From Paenibacillus sophorae (GTDB lineage: Bacteria; Bacillota; Bacilli; Paenibacillales; Paenibacillaceae): a stretch of 64,000 nt of DNA. Where the stretch lies: assembly GCF_018966525.1 (NCBI RefSeq), contig NZ_CP076607.1:2170001-2234000 (forward strand). The letters are read 5' to 3'. The notes beneath the pieces are model-generated. The model was not told the DNA's origin. It was given only the letters and a program-made list of their open reading frames with translations, and did not search any database. The position numbers were made by a program, and so were the translations under genes. This document shows positions 8,838 to 16,390 of this stretch, piece by piece; position 1 is the stretch's first letter; the number at the start of each line of letters is the position of its first letter.

Positions 8838-8881
8838 GGACTGTTTCGGGGTGAATTCAGCTCAGAAACAGTCCTTTTTTA
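8838..8881 (+). terminator. Intrinsic terminator of ilvBNC-leuA
   Basis: GGACTGTTTC and GAAACAGTCC form a perfect 10-bp stem followed by TTTTTT. Confidence 0.9.
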
Positions 8882-9160
8882 TGCGTATACGCACGGAATA
8901 AGCTCTGCCGAGATTCCTCGCTCTATCCCAGCCTTTCGCTGTTTATGTATTTTTGCGGAGGAGGATCTGACGCCAGGTACGAGGATGCTGTAAAATTGAT
9001 TAGGGGCCGGTTTCACTCTCAAACGAAGCCGGTAAGTGCCGAAGCCTTTGGCCGGTTACCAAAGTTTTGTCCTAATTTGTTTTATTATAGAAATAGATAT
9101 TTTTGCAGGGTAGCGGAAGAGGCGAACGTCAAACGTAATGTAGAAGGGGAGGGGAGACAA
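8882..9160. other. Intergenic region before the ECF sigma gene
   Basis: There is no supported gene. An open frame runs through it into the sigma factor from 8945, but it has no ribosome site and no sigma-factor homology before about 9161. No convincing -35/-10 pair or ECF-type autoregulatory promoter could be assigned by eye. Confidence 0.5.
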
Positions 9161-9703
9161 CTGGAAGAGGCGGAATGGATATCGGCCGTACTGAACGGCG
9201 AGCGTCAGGCTTTTGCTCATTTGGTGACGCGCTATCAGGGCTTGGTATACCGGGTATGCATCAAAATAACGGGAGAATCCGAGTCGGCCAAAGATATGGC
9301 CCAGGAGGTATTTATCAAAGCCTACAAGGCGCTTCCCTCCTTCCGGGGACAATCCTCATTTTCTACCTGGCTGTATCGGATTGCCTACCGTACTTGTCTG
9401 GACTGGAAAAGAGCCAATGACAGGGAGTGGAAGTATCGCAGCATGGCGGATTATACGGAGAATGACTATGTGACTTCACAGACGCCGGAACATGCTGCGC
9501 TCCGCAAGGAGGCTTCCGAGGAACTGGGACAAAGTGTGAACAGTCTTGCCGAACCGTACCGGTCGGTCGTGCAGCTGTACTACTTTAACCGGCAGTCCTA
9601 TCAGGAAATAGCTGAAGCGAAAGGCATATCGGTAAAAACGGTCGAATCACAGCTGTACCGCGCCAGACAGATCATGCGCAGAAAAGGGGAGAGATGGGAA
9701 TGA
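9161..9703 (+). CDS. ECF sigma factor (SigW-like), probable CTG start
   Basis: A 180-residue extracytoplasmic-function sigma factor. Region 2 is visible in LVTRYQGLVYRVCIKITG...AKDMAQEVFIKAYKALPSFRGQ and region 4 in PYRSVVQLYYFNRQSYQEIAEAKGISVKTVESQLYRAR with its helix-turn-helix. The open frame extends to 8945, but the family begins a few residues before EEAEWISAVLNGERQAF. No ATG, GTG or TTG lies at that point in frame. GGGGAGGGGA is followed 4 to 5 bases later by CTG at 9161, so CTG is the most likely initiator. The gene ends in an ATGA overlap with the anti-sigma gene. Confidence 0.85.
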   Translation: MEEAEWISAVLNGERQAFAHLVTRYQGLVYRVCIKITGESESAKDMAQEVFIKAYKALPSFRGQSSFSTWLYRIAYRTCLDWKRANDREWKYRSMADYTENDYVTSQTPEHAALRKEASEELGQSVNSLAEPYRSVVQLYYFNRQSYQEIAEAKGISVKTVESQLYRARQIMRRKGERWE

Positions 9704-10152
9704 AATGCAATACAGTGATGGAATGGCTTCCCCATTATATCGAAGGTCTGGTGACTCCCGAAGCGGAGCGGGAAATGACGCAGCATATTGTGGCGTGCCC
9801 CGACTGTGCGCGGTGGCTGGAGGAAGCAAGGGCGATGGAGGAAATTTGGAAGGAAGCGGACAGCGCTTCGGACTTTCAGCCGCTCTCCGGTATACCCGAT
9901 CTCGTCCCGCAGGTGATGGCGGAAATCGAACGGCTGGAAGCTGTGCGGCAATCTGATGGTGCGGGACCTGCTGCTTCAAGGCGGCGCTCTGCGCGCCGGA
10001 CCTCATGGGTTCACTACGGGCTCGCGGCCTGTCTGACCTTTGTGCTGCTTCAATACGGCGTATTTGAACAGCTGGGTTACGGGCTGACAGAAATCAACGG
10101 CCACATGTCGAACTCGGTCACGGCGCTGTTCGGCACCCAGGGGACCCGCTAG
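9700..10152 (+). CDS. Zinc-finger anti-sigma factor (RsiW-like)
   Basis: A 150-residue single-pass membrane protein that should hold the adjacent ECF sigma factor inactive until regulated proteolysis. The N-terminal cytoplasmic domain has the zf-HC2 signature H-I-V-A-C-P-D-C near residues 29-36. A hydrophobic segment lies at about 105-128 (LAACLTFVLLQYGVF), and the extracytoplasmic tail is short. The ATG at 9700 overlaps the sigma stop as ATGA and has GGGGA 9 bases upstream; an ATG at 9694 is too close to that site. Confidence 0.88.
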   Translation: MKCNTVMEWLPHYIEGLVTPEAEREMTQHIVACPDCARWLEEARAMEEIWKEADSASDFQPLSGIPDLVPQVMAEIERLEAVRQSDGAGPAASRRRSARRTSWVHYGLAACLTFVLLQYGVFEQLGYGLTEINGHMSNSVTALFGTQGTR

Positions 10153-10220
10153 AGCGGAAGCTATAGATTAGTATGTTGCAAGCGGAATGTCGGCAAGACA
10201 CATGATCAGGAGGATGTTAC

Positions 10221-10721
10221 ATGATAAAAAAGAAACGCTGGCTCACTTTTATGCTGGCCATGGTTCCGGGACTCGGACATTTGTATCTGGGCTTCAAAAA
10301 ACAGGGAATGCAATTTATGATCGGCGCGTTTGTCTGCATCGTCTTTATTCCTTCCATGCCGACGGTATTCCCGTTCGCGCTGGCCGCCCTGTGGTTCTAT
10401 CAGTTGTTTGATGCTCTGCAAAAGGCCACATGGAACAAGATCGCTGCCGCAGAGCACGAACGGCTGATGTATGGGCCGGAAGGTCTTGGCTCGCCTTGGC
10501 CGCCGTTTGTCATGCCCCCGATGCCCGATTACCCGCAGGATGACGTCAGTCCGGCATGGATGGGAGGTGCCTGCGTCGTAGCAGGGATTCTCCTGCTGGT
10601 GATTACGGTATTCCCGGGACTGTGGCGCTTTCTGACTCAAATCAATATCGGTACCATTTTGCTGTCGCTGGGTTTGATCGGTTATGGGCTGCATATGCTT
10701 AGAAAGAACACAAAAGCATAA
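10221..10721 (+). CDS. Small multipass membrane protein of the sigma operon
   Basis: A 166-residue protein with a Lys-rich N-terminus (MIKKKRW), a Gly/Leu-rich hydrophobic opening of the kind seen in TM2-domain proteins (PGLGHLYLGFKKQG), a second segment, a soluble Pro-rich loop at about 90-115, and two more hydrophobic segments at the C-terminus. AGGAGG lies 7 bases before the ATG. It lies between the anti-sigma gene and the DUF4097-like gene, so it is probably a member or output of the envelope-stress unit. Its biochemical role is unknown. Confidence 0.75.
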   Translation: MIKKKRWLTFMLAMVPGLGHLYLGFKKQGMQFMIGAFVCIVFIPSMPTVFPFALAALWFYQLFDALQKATWNKIAAAEHERLMYGPEGLGSPWPPFVMPPMPDYPQDDVSPAWMGGACVVAGILLLVITVFPGLWRFLTQINIGTILLSLGLIGYGLHMLRKNTKA

Positions 10722-10733
10722 GAACGGAGAATT

Positions 10734-11831
10734 ATGGGGATGGGTAGATGGAGGATTGGAAGCCTGACGGCAGCGCTCGGCTGCATTGCGCTTGGCGTCA
10801 TGCTTACGCTGATTCAATTCGGTAAGCTTACGTATGAGGCGCTCGGGTATTTGTGGCCGGGACTGCTTATTCTGCTTGGACTGGAAATGCTGCTGCGGCT
10901 GCTGTTTAGAACGGAGGCCAGGGCCCGCACCAGCGGATGGGCAATCGTCCTCATTGTGCTGCTGGGCCTCGTGAGCGCAGGACAATCCGTGCTTCCGGGA
11001 GGCTCGCTGGACAGCTTGCTGGGTAAAGCGCATTTAAGCTCCGTTAACGGAACGGTGCAGATTGGAGAGAACATCAAAGCGGTCAGAATATCGATTCCGA
11101 GCGGCAAGGTTAAGGTGAATGGTATTCAGGGAAGCGCTCTAACCTATGAGGGCCGCCTGCTCGCTCCCGGCAGCAGTCAAAGCGAAAGCGAACAGGCAAT
11201 GAGAGAAAATTGGAAGATAAGAACGGACGGCGACACGTTAGTGCTTGAAATGACAGCGGAAAAGAGCTTGTTTTCGGGCATTTACTTCGGTTTTTCCGGC
11301 AACAGTCCCTATCTTAATGTAAGTCTTCCTGCGGATCTCGCAGTCAAGATCGGAACTAGTGACGGTTCGCTGAACGTTTCGGATCTGGACGGCGGGATCG
11401 AGGCGAGCACATCCAACGGCAAAATCGAAATGCAGGGAATTAAAGGCGGAGTCAAGGCCAATACAAGCAACGGTTCGCTTGATCTGCAGAGGGTGGAGGG
11501 AGGCGCTCATATCACCAGTTCCAACGGCTCCATTACGCTGGAGAATATTGCCGGCCAAGTGTACGCCAAGAGCAGCAACGGCAGAATAATCATTGAATCT
11601 CCCGTTACGGGAAACTGGGATTGCGCTTCGAGCAATGGCAGCATCTCATTGACGCTGCCGGGGAAGACGGATGCGACGATTACCGCCGATACGACCAATG
11701 GATCGCTGAAGGGAAGCGTCAACTGGCAGAAGCAAAGCGACAACAATGGAACCGCGGTGCTTGGCAGCGGGAATCATACGGTTAAGCTCTCCACGACCAA
11801 TGGCAGCGTGAGCGCGGATATCACGGAATAG
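10734..11831 (+). CDS. LiaF/DUF4097-type membrane-anchored beta-repeat protein
   Basis: A 365-residue protein. The N-terminus has two or three hydrophobic helices (LiaI/LiaF-like, residues about 10-90, including a YLWPGLLILLGLEMLLR stretch typical of these families). The remainder is a putative adhesin of the DUF4097 type, with successive beta-strand repeats ending in S/T-S/T-NG turns (ASTSNGKIE, ANTSNGSLD, ITSSNGSIT, AKSSNGRII, ASSNGSIS). Such proteins often sit in cell-envelope stress regulons. The start is ambiguous between ATG 10734 (4 bases after GGAG) and ATG 10740 (10 bases). The gene ends in a strong bidirectional terminator. Confidence 0.8.
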   Translation: MGMGRWRIGSLTAALGCIALGVMLTLIQFGKLTYEALGYLWPGLLILLGLEMLLRLLFRTEARARTSGWAIVLIVLLGLVSAGQSVLPGGSLDSLLGKAHLSSVNGTVQIGENIKAVRISIPSGKVKVNGIQGSALTYEGRLLAPGSSQSESEQAMRENWKIRTDGDTLVLEMTAEKSLFSGIYFGFSGNSPYLNVSLPADLAVKIGTSDGSLNVSDLDGGIEASTSNGKIEMQGIKGGVKANTSNGSLDLQRVEGGAHITSSNGSITLENIAGQVYAKSSNGRIIIESPVTGNWDCASSNGSISLTLPGKTDATITADTTNGSLKGSVNWQKQSDNNGTAVLGSGNHTVKLSTTNGSVSADITE

Positions 11832-11848
11832 CCTTGAATAAAGAAGAA

Positions 11849-11883
11849 GCCGCACGCTTCGTAGAAATCCGGAAGCGTGCGGC
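11849..11883. terminator. Bidirectional terminator between the DUF4097 gene and the aldo/keto reductase
   Basis: GCCGCACGCTTC and GAAGCGTGCGGC form a perfect 12-bp stem between two convergent genes. The flanking tracts are only moderately T-rich. Confidence 0.8.
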
Positions 11884-11900
11884 TGTTGCTGTTCATTTCT

Positions 11901-12881
11901 TTACCAGGCGTATGCTTTGGGCGCCGCTCCTCCGGGTCCGGGGAAGATTTCGTCCAGCCGGGCCATAACGGGATCGTCAAGCTCAACTTCCAGAGAACGC
12001 AGGGAACTCTCCAACTGCTCCAGCGAGCGGGGGCCGATGATCGGGGCGGTAACGGCCGGATTGGCCAGAAGCCAGGCCAAAGCGACATTGTCCTGCGGTT
12101 CGCCAAGCTCCAGACATAACTTGGCGAACTGCTCCAGCTGAGTCTGGTGCCGTTCGACGCGTTCGATATTCCCGCCGCTGCGGCTGCCCGCGATTTTTTT
12201 GAGGGCATTGCGGCCGAGCAGACCGCCGTCCAGCGGGCTCCAGGGAATAACGCCAAGCCCCAGGCTCTGCGAAGCCGGCAGCACTTCAAGCTCCGGCAGC
12301 CGGCAAGTCAGGCTGTACTTGTGCTGCTCCGATACGAGGCCAAGGAAGCCCCGGGCCTTCGCTTCCGCTTGAGCAACCGCAATATCCCAGCCGGCAAAGT
12401 TGCTGGAGCCGACATAACCGATTTTGCCCTGGTTTACAGCCAGCTCAAAGGCTCCCCACAGCTCGTCCCAGGAGACGCTGCGGTCCACATGGTGCATCTG
12501 ATACAGCTCGACATGGTCGGTTTCCAGCCGCCGCAAGGAGCCTTCCAGGTGACGTCGGATTTTGTACGCGGACAGCGAGCGCTCGTTATTCGGACCGTCA
12601 AGCTGATCATTCATGGCGCCGTACACTTTGGTGGCTAGCACAACCTTTTCCCGCCGTCCGCCGCCCTGCTTGAACCAGCGGCCGATAATGCTTTCGGTCA
12701 GGCCTGAGCTTTCCCTGCCTCCGTACACATTCGCAGTGTCAAAAAAATTGATTCCGGCGTCAAGCGCGGTGTCCATAATACGGAAAGCTTCTTTCTCGTC
12801 CGTCAGCGGTCCAAAATTCATCGTCCCCAGACATAGCCGGCTGACCTTCATGCCGGATTTGCCAAGCTTCGTGTACTGCAC
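11901..12881 (-). CDS. Aldo/keto reductase
   Basis: A 326-residue NADPH-dependent oxidoreductase of the AKR fold. The catalytic tetrad is recognisable: Asp and Tyr in NFFDTANVYG, Lys in VVLATKVYG and His in LYQMHHVD. The cofactor-binding region near the C-terminus (TAPIIGPRSLEQLESSL) is intact. The family member resembles YrpG/IolS-like general-stress reductases; the substrate is not predictable. The start is a GTG at 12881 with AGAGG-type sequence upstream. A possible catabolite-response element lies 44 bases upstream of the start. The gene is monocistronic. Confidence 0.9.
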   Translation of the reverse strand: MQYTKLGKSGMKVSRLCLGTMNFGPLTDEKEAFRIMDTALDAGINFFDTANVYGGRESSGLTESIIGRWFKQGGGRREKVVLATKVYGAMNDQLDGPNNERSLSAYKIRRHLEGSLRRLETDHVELYQMHHVDRSVSWDELWGAFELAVNQGKIGYVGSSNFAGWDIAVAQAEAKARGFLGLVSEQHKYSLTCRLPELEVLPASQSLGLGVIPWSPLDGGLLGRNALKKIAGSRSGGNIERVERHQTQLEQFAKLCLELGEPQDNVALAWLLANPAVTAPIIGPRSLEQLESSLRSLEVELDDPVMARLDEIFPGPGGAAPKAYAW

Positions 12882-12924
12882 CTCTTGATCACTCCCCAGA
12901 ATAAATTTTAAGAAGCCGAGTAAT

Positions 12925-12938
12925 AGAAAGCGTTTGCT
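12925..12938. promoter_or_regulatory. Possible cre (CcpA) site upstream of the aldo/keto reductase
   Basis: AGAAAGCGTTTGCT matches the cre core TGNAANCGNTTNCA except at the terminal positions. It is placed in the promoter region of the minus-strand reductase. This is weak evidence from a short motif only. Confidence 0.25.
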
Positions 12939-13040
12939 TACTTATTGTAAACAACTTTGCAGGCAGGAGCAATACGTCAAGCACAGACAACCCCGCCAGA
13001 TTGTTATGACGGGGAATTCGAGCCTTAAGAGCAAATGTAA

Positions 13041-13321
13041 TTAGCGTCCGGCAATAGCGAGCGCTATTGATGTAAGGAGTAGACCCGCTGCGATAATCAA
13101 GGTCAATGGATGGCGCGGATTCGCAGATGTATTAATATAACTGCATCACTCATTATTGATCGGGCCATAATAAAAAGCAATGGCGAAACAATGAAGCCGT
13201 TTCTCCGCAATTCTTCTTGGGGCACCCAGCCGTGTATTCTGACACTGATTTGCGGAAGCATTGTTTTCCATTCGATCCTGTCCGGGTTATAGGCTATTCC
13301 TATTAATTTGATAGATTCCAT
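13041..13321 (-). pseudogene. Frameshifted gene for a small membrane protein
   Basis: An ORF from ATG 13321 (AAGGA 8 bases upstream) encodes 72 residues beginning MESIKLIGIAYNPDRIEWK and ends at 13103. In the next frame, overlapping its end, a second stretch reads NTSANPRHPLTLIIAAG and then LLLTSIALAIAGR to a TAA at 13041, a clear transmembrane helix that lacks its own start codon. Joining the two frames near 13130-13140 gives one plausible protein of about 93 residues with one or two membrane helices. I do not recognise the family. A single-base indel, a sequencing error or, less likely, programmed frameshifting would explain it. Confidence 0.45.
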
Positions 13322-13333
13322 ATCTTTGTCCTT

Positions 13334-13362
13334 TTGACTATGTTATGTTACAACAATATACA
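13334..13362 (+). promoter_or_regulatory. Sigma-A promoter of leuB
   Basis: TTGACT at 13334-13339 and TATACA at 13357-13362 are separated by 17 bases. The start codon is 50 bases downstream, so there is no room for a T-box leader. Confidence 0.75.
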
Positions 13363-13411
13363 GAAGAACTATGTCCGCGTGGGCGCGGATCAACTTGAGG
13401 AGTGACGAAGA

Positions 13412-14491
13412 ATGAGCGAAGTTAAAAAAATCGCCGTAATCGCTGGGGACGGCATTGGTCCCGAAGTTGTGGCGGAAGCGGAAAAAGTATTGAAAGTAAC
13501 CGAGGAAGTATTCGGCTACAAATTTGAGACCGAGCACGCGCTGTTCGGCGGTATCGCAATCGACGAGAAGGGCACTCCGCTGCCCGCGGAAACGCTTGAT
13601 ATCTGCAAAAGCGCGGACGCTGTGCTGCTGGGCGCCGTCGGCGGTCCCAAGTGGGACACCAATCCGAAGGAGCTTCGTCCGGAGACCGGACTTTTGGGTA
13701 TCCGCAAAGCGCTGGGGCTGTTCTCGAATCTCCGTCCCGCAGTCGTATTCGACTGCCTGAAGGATGCCTCCACGCTGAAGCCGGAAGTGCTTGAAGGAAC
13801 GGACCTGATCGTCGTACGCGAGCTGACCGGCGGTATTTACTTCGGTGAGAAGTTCCGCCGTCAAAGCGAGCAGGGGGAAGAAGCGGTTGACACCTGCGCA
13901 TACAATGTAACCGAAGTGGAGCGCATCGCCCGCCAGGCGTTCGAAATTGCCGGGAAGCGCCGGGGCAAGCTGGCTTCCGTAGACAAAGCGAACGTGCTGG
14001 AAACGTCGCGCCTGTGGCGTGAAGTGGTTATCCGGGTTGCGGCAGACTATCCGAACGTGGAACTGGAGCATGTGCTGGTTGACAACTGCGCCATGCAGCT
14101 GCTGCGCCGTCCGTCCAGCTTCGACGTCATCGTCACCGAGAACATGTTCGGCGATATTTTGAGCGACGAAGCCGCAATGCTCACAGGTTCCATCGGCATG
14201 TTGGCCTCCGCTTCGCTGGGCGAAGGAAGCTACGGCCTCTATGAGCCGGTGCACGGCTCCGCTCCAGACATCGCAGGACAAGGATTGGCCAATCCAATTG
14301 CCACAATCCTCTCGCTTGCTCTGATGTTCCGTCTGACTTTCGGCTATGAAGACGCGGCCGCTGCAATCGAAGCCGCAGTAGCGCAGGTGCTTGATGCAGG
14401 GCATCGTACCAGCGATATTGCTGTAGACAAGAGCAAGGCGATCAGCACGAGCGAGATGGGCGACCTGATTGTCGCAGCTATCCGCAAATAA
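13412..14491 (+). CDS. leuB: 3-isopropylmalate dehydrogenase
   Basis: A 359-residue NAD-dependent decarboxylating dehydrogenase of leucine synthesis. It has the N-terminal IAGDGIGPEV, the substrate-arginine region LLGIRKALGLFSNLRP, the ELTGGIYFG loop, the VDNCAMQL metal-site region and the NAD-specific GSAPDIAGQGLANP motif. CTTGAGGAGTG lies 7 bases before the ATG. It has its own promoter and is separated from leuA by 4.6 kb of unrelated sigma-factor and reductase genes, whereas in Bacillus subtilis leuB follows leuA directly. leuC and leuD are not in the window. Confidence 0.96.
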   Translation: MSEVKKIAVIAGDGIGPEVVAEAEKVLKVTEEVFGYKFETEHALFGGIAIDEKGTPLPAETLDICKSADAVLLGAVGGPKWDTNPKELRPETGLLGIRKALGLFSNLRPAVVFDCLKDASTLKPEVLEGTDLIVVRELTGGIYFGEKFRRQSEQGEEAVDTCAYNVTEVERIARQAFEIAGKRRGKLASVDKANVLETSRLWREVVIRVAADYPNVELEHVLVDNCAMQLLRRPSSFDVIVTENMFGDILSDEAAMLTGSIGMLASASLGEGSYGLYEPVHGSAPDIAGQGLANPIATILSLALMFRLTFGYEDAAAAIEAAVAQVLDAGHRTSDIAVDKSKAISTSEMGDLIVAAIRK

Positions 14492-14519
14492 GAGAAAAAC
14501 GTCACAGAAAATTGCTTAT

Positions 14520-14534
14520 TTATAATTATTATAA
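14520..14534. promoter_or_regulatory. PerR operator (perfect Per box) upstream of the peroxiredoxin
   Basis: TTATAATTATTATAA matches the Bacillus Per-box consensus TTATAATNATTATAA at every position. It ends 19 bases upstream of the -35 element of the promoter at 14554-14582. This predicts peroxide-inducible control by PerR. Confidence 0.85.
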
Positions 14535-14553
14535 AAAAATAATGAATGTAATC

Positions 14554-14582
14554 TTGACTTTGATTTTGTACGGTGATACCAT
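14554..14582 (+). promoter_or_regulatory. Probable sigma-A promoter of the peroxiredoxin gene
   Basis: TTGACT at 14554-14559 and TACCAT at 14577-14582 have 17-base spacing. The predicted 5' UTR is about 118 bases. Confidence 0.55.
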
Positions 14583-14706
14583 TTGGTTTGTAACAGCAGA
14601 GACGTAACCAAATCCATCATACTCAAGAAAGACACCGCCATATCACCACCTAATGCGGATGGATGGCAGATTGTTTTTCTTACATAATCAAAGGAGGATT
14701 TTCGCA

Positions 14707-15246
14707 ATGGCAGAACGTTTGGTAGGCAAACAGGCTCCCGATTTCACTATGGAAACCGTATCGGGAGACGGTAAAGAATTTGGCAAAGTTAGCTTGTCCG
14801 ACTATCGCGGCAAATGGCTCGTATTTTTCTTCTATCCTCTGGATTTCACTTTCGTGTGCCCGACTGAAATTACGGCGCTCAGCGAAGCAGCCGACCAATT
14901 CACGGCGCTTGATACCGAGATTCTTGGCGTAAGCATCGATTCCGTACACAGCCACAAGGCTTGGATCAACGCTTCGAAAGATGTGGGCGGTCTTGGACAG
15001 CTGAAGTTCCCGCTTGCTTCGGACATTACGAAGAAGGTAGCCAGCGATTACGGCGTATTGATCGAAGAAGAAGGTATCGCGCTTCGCGGTCTCTTCATTA
15101 TCGATCCGGAAGGCGAACTGAAATACCAAGTGGTTAACCATAACGATGTAGGCCGCAGCGTAGAAGAAACTCTGCGTGTGCTGCAGGCGCTGCAATCGGG
15201 CGGATTGTGCCCTATGAACTGGAAACCGGGCGACAAGAACCTGTAA
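14707..15246 (+). CDS. Typical 2-Cys peroxiredoxin (AhpC/Prx1 type)
   Basis: A 179-residue thiol peroxidase reducing H2O2 and organic peroxides. The peroxidatic Cys51 sits in FYPLDFTFVCPTEI and the resolving Cys168 in GGLCPMNWKPG. The ATG at 14707 follows AAAGGAGGA by 10 bases; upstream in-frame codons have no ribosome site. The usual partner AhpF is not adjacent, so it may use thioredoxin. The perfect Per box upstream supports a peroxide-defence role. A terminator follows. Confidence 0.94.
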   Translation: MAERLVGKQAPDFTMETVSGDGKEFGKVSLSDYRGKWLVFFFYPLDFTFVCPTEITALSEAADQFTALDTEILGVSIDSVHSHKAWINASKDVGGLGQLKFPLASDITKKVASDYGVLIEEEGIALRGLFIIDPEGELKYQVVNHNDVGRSVEETLRVLQALQSGGLCPMNWKPGDKNL

Positions 15247-15292
15247 GCAAAAGCTGCTGGGTGTCCTCATCATGTCCTTTGAAATGCTGATC

Positions 15293-15335
15293 AAAGCCTC
15301 CTTCCGGATGATTATCCGGCCAAGGGGGCTTTTTG
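15293..15335 (+). terminator. Intrinsic terminator of the peroxiredoxin gene
   Basis: AAGCCTCCTTCCGG pairs with CCGGCCAAGGGGGCTT (minor bulge), followed by TTTTT. Confidence 0.85.
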
Positions 15336-15483
15336 CAACAAAACGCCCGTCAGTCTTGTCTTGATCTGTTTAAAATGGGCGGTAAAGGTGGATATAAACC
15401 TTTTATTAGCAGGAATCGCCGGAAACCGAGTATAATACAATAATACGAAACCATTGGAACTGACCTGAGGAGGGTGAACAATC

Positions 15484-15891
15484 ATGAGTTTTTGCTGTGG
15501 AGCGAGTATGGTAGGTACGAAGGGGACGCTTAAGCATTATCGCACGCAAGTCCATAATGTTCCCCTGCTTTTTTGCCCGGTATGTCACCGGGTCGAGGTT
15601 CATTACAAGGTCGAGAATGAGTATGAAATCTTGGCGGAATACGCGCATGGCGACGGCGTTACCGATGTGGATTTCCAGGATTATGTGATGGAAGACGAAG
15701 AGTCGATTTTTGAAAATGTCGTCAATATGGAAAGTGAAGACACTTTGGCCATTATCCGCAGCCAGATTGATATGGCGCTTGATCTGCTGGCCGTGTCCAA
15801 ACAGATTGGTGATGTCAAGTGGGAGCGGGAGCTAAAGAAAAGACTCGCCGTCATGAGTCAGCGGCGTAATCGTCTTCAGCAAAAAGCGTAA
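15484..15891 (+). CDS. Conserved Cys-containing protein of unknown function
   Basis: A 135-residue soluble protein. It has a Cys-Cys pair at residues 4-5 (SFCCGAS) and a CPVC pair near residue 32, so a zinc site or thiol function is plausible. The middle is acidic (YVMEDEESIFENV) and the C-terminus is a long charged helix (KWERELKKRLAVMSQRRNRL). GAGGAGGGTG lies 9 bases before the ATG, and a perfect TATAAT occurs at 15431-15436 upstream, though no good -35 accompanies it. I do not recognise a named family. It is flanked by terminators, so it is probably monocistronic. Confidence 0.75.
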   Translation: MSFCCGASMVGTKGTLKHYRTQVHNVPLLFCPVCHRVEVHYKVENEYEILAEYAHGDGVTDVDFQDYVMEDEESIFENVVNMESEDTLAIIRSQIDMALDLLAVSKQIGDVKWERELKKRLAVMSQRRNRLQQKA

Positions 15892-15948
15892 AGGCATGGC
15901 GTGTATTATTACTTCTCTGGAAAGATCTCCGCAATTGTGTGGACACTG

Positions 15949-15997
15949 AAAAAGGTCGTGTATTTCTACTTCATGTAGAGATCCATGGCCTTTTTTG
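15949..15997 (+). terminator. Intrinsic terminator after the Cys-containing protein gene
   Basis: AAAAAGGTCGTG and an imperfect partner CATGGCCTTTTTT form a long stem with an inner CTAC/GTAG pairing, ending in a T run. Confidence 0.75.
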
Positions 15998-16390
15998 ATG
16001 TACAAGAAAACCACCGCAAACTGCCGTAAATCGCCGTAAATCGCGGATTCTCAGTTTTGATGAAACGAATTTCAGTGTTCTCTAAATTGCGAGGGTCTTT
16101 TTCATGAAGAATAGACTGTTTGCGTAGGCCTTCGGGACGGCACTAAAGTATCATTTTATGAATTTTTTTACATTCGACAGTATCTCTGATTGCTTTGGGC
16201 ACTTTTCTTGGATATGATTGGAATATAGTTAAAACGCTTGGATGACTGAATAAAACTAAGATGATTGCCGAATGTACTAGCGGTTCCATAGCATATATTT
16301 ATATAACAGCATAATTTGATGTCGCAGAACTGCTTCGTCAATTTAGTCGTTCTGCTCCGTCAATTTCAGTTGAAGGAGGAACTTCACATC
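15998..16390. other. Intergenic region before the sensor kinase
   Basis: About 390 bases without a supported gene. They hold a 10-bp tandem duplication (GCCGTAAATC twice at about 16021-16045), the promoter listed separately and a 170-base 5' leader. Codons in frame with the kinase begin at TTG 16316 and ATG 16319 but without a ribosome site. Confidence 0.5.
16173..16218 (+). promoter_or_regulatory. Promoter of the sensor kinase with possible Spo0A box
   Basis: TTGCTT at 16190-16195 and TATGAT at 16213-16218 are 17 bases apart. TTCGACA at 16173-16179 is the reverse complement of the 0A box core TGTCGAA and lies just upstream of the -35. A 7-mer match can be chance, but it fits a sporulation kinase. 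Confidence 0.45.

Noticed and set aside
8945..9160. N-terminal 72-residue extension of the ECF sigma factor
   Set aside because: No ribosome site lies at its start, it has no sigma-factor homology, and the family begins near 9161.
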